This document shows, piece by piece, positions 60,113 through 64,000 of a stretch of DNA of 64,000 bases (within the stretch, counting starts at the first letter, position 1; every line of letters starts with the position of its first letter). Below the pieces are notes generated by a model that worked only from the letters and a program-made list of their open reading frames with translations, was not told the DNA's origin and ran no database searches. The DNA lies in NCBI RefSeq assembly GCF_003268655.1, contig NZ_CP029642.1, positions 682,001 through 746,000 of the forward strand, written 5' to 3'. The position numbers and the translations under genes were made by a program. The DNA comes from Arthrobacter dokdonellae. Its GTDB lineage: Bacteria; Actinomycetota; Actinomycetes; Actinomycetales; Micrococcaceae.

Positions 60113-60144
60113 GCGGCGGGAACGGGACACGCCGTTCCCGCCGC
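60113..60144 (+). terminator. Attenuating hairpin between binding-protein and permease genes
   Basis: Exact 13-base arms gcggcgggaacgg (60113-60125) and ccgttcccgccgc (60132-60144) with a six-base loop and no T run, in the same place as the hairpin at 49868 of the other importer. Confidence 0.75.
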
Positions 60145-60212
60145 ACCGTTCCGCACCGCGCCGGCCGCCTGCACGGCGGCGCGGAAAATTCCCACAATTC
60201 CCTAGGTGAACC

Positions 60213-61151
60213 ATGTCTGTTTCCGTAAAGGCCCCGGCCGGACGCCGGGCGGCGCCCGCACCGCGGTCGTTTTCCGACTGGGCCAACCAGCACAGAAAGT
60301 GGCTGTTTGCCGCGCCGGCGATGATTTTCGTTGGCGTGCTGATCATTTTTCCGCTGGCCTGGACCGTCTACCTCAGTCTGACCAACTCGCACGGGTCGGT
60401 GCGGGCGCCGTCGGACTTCATCGGCCTGAAGAACTACATCACGGTGCTCTCGGACACCGACCGCTTCTGGCCTGCCGTCGGGCGGACGGCGTACTTTACA
60501 TTTACGGCGCTCGCCGTCGAAATGGTCCTTGGCATGGTCATTGCCCTGCTCCTGTGGCGGCCCTTCCGCGGCGAAAAGTGGGTCCGCGTCGCCATCCTCA
60601 TGCCGCTGGTGGCGACGCCGGTGGCCGTCGGCATGATGTGGCGGCTGATCTTTGATCCCAACATTGGCTTTGCCAACCAGATGCTCGGCTGGGTCGGCAT
60701 TCCGCCGCAGCCGTGGCTGTCCGGGCAGCACACGGCGCTTCCCACCACCATTTTCATGGACATCTGGCAGTGGACGCCCATGGTCGTGCTCATCCTGCTG
60801 GCCGGCCTGACATCGCTGTCCGATGAACCGGACGAGGCGGCCCGCGTGGACGGGGCCAACGCCAGGCAGCGGTTCTTCTACGTCACCCTGCCGCTCATGA
60901 TGCCCACCGTGATCGTCGCCATCCTGCTGCGCAGCATCGACGCGTTGAAAACCTTCGACATCCTCTACGCCACGAAAGGCAAGGGCGGAGGGTCCTTCCA
61001 CGAGGTCGAGACACTGAACGTGTACGCCTACGGGCTCAGCTTTGACTACAACGAATACGGCATTGCCTCCGCCGTGCTCATTATCTTCTTCCTCATCATC
61101 ATCGCGTTCATGTGGATATTGACGCGGCGCAGGAAAGGCGCGAACCCATGA
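60213..61151 (+). CDS. Sugar ABC transporter permease
   Basis: A 312-residue CUT1 permease of the UgpA/MalF type with six segments; EAA loop PDEAARVDGANARQRFFYV. Its stop overlaps the next start by 4 bases. Confidence 0.92.
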   Translation: MSVSVKAPAGRRAAPAPRSFSDWANQHRKWLFAAPAMIFVGVLIIFPLAWTVYLSLTNSHGSVRAPSDFIGLKNYITVLSDTDRFWPAVGRTAYFTFTALAVEMVLGMVIALLLWRPFRGEKWVRVAILMPLVATPVAVGMMWRLIFDPNIGFANQMLGWVGIPPQPWLSGQHTALPTTIFMDIWQWTPMVVLILLAGLTSLSDEPDEAARVDGANARQRFFYVTLPLMMPTVIVAILLRSIDALKTFDILYATKGKGGGSFHEVETLNVYAYGLSFDYNEYGIASAVLIIFFLIIIAFMWILTRRRKGANP

Positions 61152-62035
61152 CACCTTCACTCCTCCCGGCCGCGCGCACGCGGACGGCTCCGCAGGGGAT
61201 CCCGCCCCGCCGCCGCAAGCCGCTGTCGGTACGGGCCTATAAATGGTTCCGGGTCGGGTCGCTCATCGTCGTGGTCCTGGCACTGCTTGCCCCGCTGGCC
61301 TGGCTTTTCGCATCATCGTTGAAAACCAATGTCGACATTTACGATGCTGCAAAGACCTTTGCCTTTACCCCCACGTGGGAAAACTACGCCAACGTCCTGA
61401 CCCGCAACAACTACTTTGTCTACATCTTCAACAGTTTCTGGGTGGCCTTTGTCTCCACCGCGCTGTCCCTGCTGCTTGGCGTCCCGGCGGCCTATGCCAT
61501 GAGCCGCTTCACCATGCAGCGTTCGGCCCTGGTGGTCCTGATGGCCCGTGTCATCCCCGGCATTTCACTGCTGGTGCCCTGGTACTACGTGTTCTCCAAC
61601 ATGCGCATGGTGGGCGGGTTCACCGTCCTGATCCTCAGCCACATGTTCGTGGCGCTGCCATTGATCGTGTACATCATGATGAGCTACTTCGACTCCATGC
61701 CGCTGGAGCTGGAGGAGTCCGCGCAGGTCGACGGGCTGACCCCGATCGGCGCATTCCAGAAGATCACGCTCCCGCTGTCAGTTGGCGGCATGGCCACCGC
61801 GGGCATCCTGGCGTTCATTTTTTCGTGGAACAACTTCATGTTCGCCCTGGTGCTCTCCGGCGCCCACACGAAGACCCTGCCGGTGGCGATTTTCGACTTT
61901 GTCTCCTATGCCAGCATCGACTGGGGCGGGCTGATGGCCGCCGCGACCGTGGTCACGGTGCCGATCATGGTGATTGCCCTGTTTACGCAAAAATACATCG
62001 TCTCCGGCATGACCGCCGGGGCAACCAAGGGATAG
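61148..62035 (+). CDS. Sugar ABC transporter permease
   Basis: A 295-residue CUT1 permease of the UgpE/MalG type. EAA loop ELEESAQVDGLTPIGAFQKI and FSWNNFMFALVLSG. The ATG overlaps the previous stop (ATGA); an earlier in-frame ATG lies inside that gene. As in the other importer there is no ATPase gene, so a shared ATPase must serve it. Confidence 0.92.
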   Translation: MTPSLLPAARTRTAPQGIPPRRRKPLSVRAYKWFRVGSLIVVVLALLAPLAWLFASSLKTNVDIYDAAKTFAFTPTWENYANVLTRNNYFVYIFNSFWVAFVSTALSLLLGVPAAYAMSRFTMQRSALVVLMARVIPGISLLVPWYYVFSNMRMVGGFTVLILSHMFVALPLIVYIMMSYFDSMPLELEESAQVDGLTPIGAFQKITLPLSVGGMATAGILAFIFSWNNFMFALVLSGAHTKTLPVAIFDFVSYASIDWGGLMAAATVVTVPIMVIALFTQKYIVSGMTAGATKG

Positions 62036-62045
62036 GCGTGCCTTC

Positions 62046-63194
62046 GTGACCCGCATTGTCAAGATAGAAACATTCCTGGTCCCGCCGCGCTGGCTGTTCG
62101 TGCGGATCGAAACGGCAAGCGGGATCGTGGGGTGGGGGGAGGCCACCTGCGAGGGCCGCAGCGAAACCGTGCGCACCGCCGTCGAACAGCTCGCCGAGAT
62201 CCTCCTCGGTGCCGACGCGCTCCGCATCGAAGACCACTGGCAGGTCATGACCAAGGGCTCCTTCTACCGGGGCGGGCCCATCCTCGCCAGTGCGGTTTCG
62301 GGCCTTGACCAGGCGCTCTGGGACATCGCCGGCAAGCACTTCAACACCCCGGTCCACCAGCTCCTTGGCGGGCACGTCCGCGACCGCATCAGGGCCTACG
62401 GCTGGGTGGGCGGCGACGAGCCGGGCGAAATCGCCGAATCCATCCAGGCGCAGCTGGACGTGGGGCTGACCGCGGTCAAAATGAACGCCAGCGGGCGGAT
62501 GTCCCCTGTCGCGTCCGTGGCCGAGATCGACGGCGTGGTCCGGCGGGTGGCGGCGGCACGGGAGGTCCTTGGCGAGCACCGCGACGTTGCCGTGGACTTT
62601 CACGGCCGGTTCACCCTGGCCAATGCGCGGCGCGTGGCACCGCTGCTGGAGCCGTACCGGCCGTTTTTCCTGGAAGAGCCCGTGGTCCCGGAAAACACGC
62701 ACCTGCTGCGTGAATTCACCCGGTCCACCACCACCCCGGTCTCCACGGGGGAGAGGCTGTACAACCGGCAGGAGTTCCTGCCGGCGCTGCAGGCAGGCAT
62801 TGCCGTGGCGCAGCCGGACCTCTCGCATGCCGGCGGCATCACCGAAGTGCGCAAAATTGCGGCCCTGGCCGAGGTTTACGACGTCCAGTTGGCCCCGCAC
62901 TGCCCCCTCGGCCCGCTGGCGCTCGCCGCCTGCCTGCAGGTGGGGTTCGCCACACCCAACTTCCTCATTCAGGAGCAAAGCATCGGCATCCACTACAACC
63001 AGGGTGCCGAGGTCCTTGACTACGTGCTGGACAAGGAACCGTTGAAGTTTGTGGACGGGCACTTTGAGCGCCTGCGCGGGCCGGGACTGGGCATTGACAT
63101 TGACGAGCGTGCCGTGCGCGAGGCCGACAAGCGCGGCCATGCCTGGCGTGGACCGGTCTGGCGGCACGCCGACGGCTCGTTTGCGGAATGGTGA
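62046..63194 (+). CDS. dgoD: D-galactonate dehydratase (enolase superfamily)
   Basis: A 382-residue mandelate-racemase-type dehydratase converting D-galactonate to 2-dehydro-3-deoxygalactonate. Metal ligands are the Asp in AVDFHGRF, the Glu in FLEEPVVPE and the Glu in PVSTGERLY; His and acid partners follow in LAPHCPLGPL. Sequence and length match DgoD. It starts at GTG 62046, 10 bases after the permease stop. Neighbouring aldolase and kinase genes complete the pathway. Confidence 0.92.
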   Translation: MTRIVKIETFLVPPRWLFVRIETASGIVGWGEATCEGRSETVRTAVEQLAEILLGADALRIEDHWQVMTKGSFYRGGPILASAVSGLDQALWDIAGKHFNTPVHQLLGGHVRDRIRAYGWVGGDEPGEIAESIQAQLDVGLTAVKMNASGRMSPVASVAEIDGVVRRVAAAREVLGEHRDVAVDFHGRFTLANARRVAPLLEPYRPFFLEEPVVPENTHLLREFTRSTTTPVSTGERLYNRQEFLPALQAGIAVAQPDLSHAGGITEVRKIAALAEVYDVQLAPHCPLGPLALAACLQVGFATPNFLIQEQSIGIHYNQGAEVLDYVLDKEPLKFVDGHFERLRGPGLGIDIDERAVREADKRGHAWRGPVWRHADGSFAEW

Positions 63195-63201
63195 GGCAGC
63201 A

Positions 63202-63858
63202 ATGAACCAAACACCGGAAGACTTTCTCGCAGGGCTCCGGGCAGCCAAGCTCGTGGCCATTGTGCGCGGCACGGACAGGGACGCCGCCACGGCCGCGGCG
63301 CTGGCCCTCATGGAGGAGGGCTTCCGTTACGTTGAAGTGGCCCTCACGACGCCGGACGCGCCCGCCGCCATTGCCGCCATCCGTGCATCGGCGCCCCCTG
63401 GTGCGCTTGTCGGCGCCGGCACGGTTTTGAGCGTCGCCGACGTCAAGGACGTGGTGGCGGCCGGAGCCCAGTTCATCGTCACGCCCGCACTGGCGGACTC
63501 CATCCGCGAGGCCGCCCGCCGGGACCTCCCGGTCCTGGCGGGAGCCCTGACCCCCACCGAAGTGCACGAGGGCATGAACCGCGGAGCCACCCTGGTCAAA
63601 CTCTTCCCGGCGTTCATTGGCGGCCCACGCTACGTCAAGGCACTGCTGGATCCGTTCCCATCGGTCCCGCTGGTCGCCGTCGGCGGAGTCGGCGCCGCGG
63701 ACGCCGCCGCCTACTGGGATGCCGGAGCCGCCGCAGTGGGACCCGGCAGCCCGCTGGTCGGTGACGCGGCATCGCCGGGCGGGGACCTGGATGCGCTGCG
63801 GGCCCGTGCCCGGGACTACCTGCGGACGGCGGCCGGCCACCCGCGCGTGGACGGCTGA
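63202..63858 (+). CDS. dgoA: 2-dehydro-3-deoxy-6-phosphogalactonate aldolase (KDPG/KDPGal family)
   Basis: Class I aldolase of 218 residues cleaving the phosphorylated keto-deoxy acid to pyruvate and glyceraldehyde 3-phosphate. The Schiff-base Lys133 is in GATLVKLFPA, the catalytic Glu45 in VEVALTT, and GAGTVL opens the next strand. The ATG at 63202 is chosen from family length, 7 bases after the dgoD stop. Confidence 0.92.
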   Translation: MNQTPEDFLAGLRAAKLVAIVRGTDRDAATAAALALMEEGFRYVEVALTTPDAPAAIAAIRASAPPGALVGAGTVLSVADVKDVVAAGAQFIVTPALADSIREAARRDLPVLAGALTPTEVHEGMNRGATLVKLFPAFIGGPRYVKALLDPFPSVPLVAVGGVGAADAAAYWDAGAAAVGPGSPLVGDAASPGGDLDALRARARDYLRTAAGHPRVDG

Positions 63859-63868
63859 GGACGACGCC

Positions 63869-64000
63869 GTGACTTCCGTTGACGTGTTGACCTTCGGGGA
63901 GACCATGGTCTCGCTGCGCTCCGACGGGCCCCTGGCCCAGGGCGGGACGCTTGCCATGCACGCCGCCGGGGCAGAATCGAACGTGGCTGTCGGCCTGGCC
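63869..64000 (+). CDS. PfkB-family 2-dehydro-3-deoxy-sugar-acid kinase, N-terminal fragment
   Basis: Only the first 44 residues are in the window. They start VTSVDVLTFGETMVSLRSDG and reach GAESNVAVGLA, the N-terminal signature of PfkB kinases of the 2-dehydro-3-deoxygluconate kinase group. GAGGA precedes the GTG. In a De Ley-Doudoroff pathway this kinase makes the substrate of the preceding aldolase. The rest lies beyond the window edge. Confidence 0.85.
   Translation, partial: MTSVDVLTFGETMVSLRSDGPLAQGGTLAMHAAGAESNVAVGLA

Overview
The window is a 64 kb stretch of GC-rich actinobacterial chromosome. Gene content, codon use, GAF-ANTAR regulators, a chained Asp23/Gls24 envelope-stress operon and CUT1 sugar transporters without their own ATPase all suggest a soil Micrococcaceae, most likely Arthrobacter or a close relative. 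That placement is an inference from gene families; no 16S gene is present. Most of the window is ordinary chromosome with tightly packed operons, many joined by 4-base ATGA/GTGA overlaps. I see no prophage, insertion sequence or CRISPR array.

Layout. 1-5076: phosphate uptake, with the end of pstS then pstC-pstA-pstB, convergent with a DUF47 regulator-PiT permease pair. 5308-9738: a conserved hypothetical gene, tRNA-Lys, a pyridoxal kinase-like gene, an acetyltransferase, an SDR, and two adjacent GAF-ANTAR regulators. 9948-18137: two orphan genes, an MHS-family transporter, and a fructose PTS operon (DeoR regulator-fruK-fruA-ptsI). 18402-29023: small metabolic and membrane genes (esterase, DUF2871, DUF445, glycerophosphodiesterase, GH15 glycosidase, azlC-azlD, thiamine-binding protein, methyltransferases). 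29147-32937: a decayed amino-acid permease, an IclR regulator and hutH, with a large repeat-filled gap. 33132-39510: a heterodimeric ABC exporter, hutG and a purine permease. 39758-44931: a CopC-like protein, a short FAD-binding protein with repeats at both ends, a universal stress protein, an NlpC/P60 cell-wall hydrolase and a small metallopeptidase. 45078-48233: tRNA-Glu, tRNA-Asp and tRNA-Phe, then the Asp23/AmaP-type operon and an LEA-like repeat protein. 48527-53183: a trehalose/maltose-type ABC importer with a LacI regulator. 53321-57827: a hypothetical gene, xthA, an acyl-CoA ligase and nadE. 57863-64000: a GntR regulator divergent from a sugar ABC importer followed by galactonate dehydratase, KDPGal aldolase and a truncated KDG-type kinase, a De Ley-Doudoroff galactonate pathway.

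The most unusual signal lies between genes. A 13-base motif (GACGCTCCTGCAG and variants) occurs 13 times in five same-orientation runs at three distant intergenic loci (30851-31243, 42611-42655, 55032-55156). Adjacent copies in a run are always 31-34 bases apart, about three helical turns. One part of it also forms a terminator-like hairpin. A second, different intergenic element occurs in inverted copies at about 32938 and 53201, and a third motif brackets the DUF47-PiT operon. Other oddities include a permease pseudogene with a frameshift and a large internal deletion, a 20-base duplication of a gene's 3' end with its stop codon, and strong hairpins between the binding-protein and permease genes of both sugar importers.
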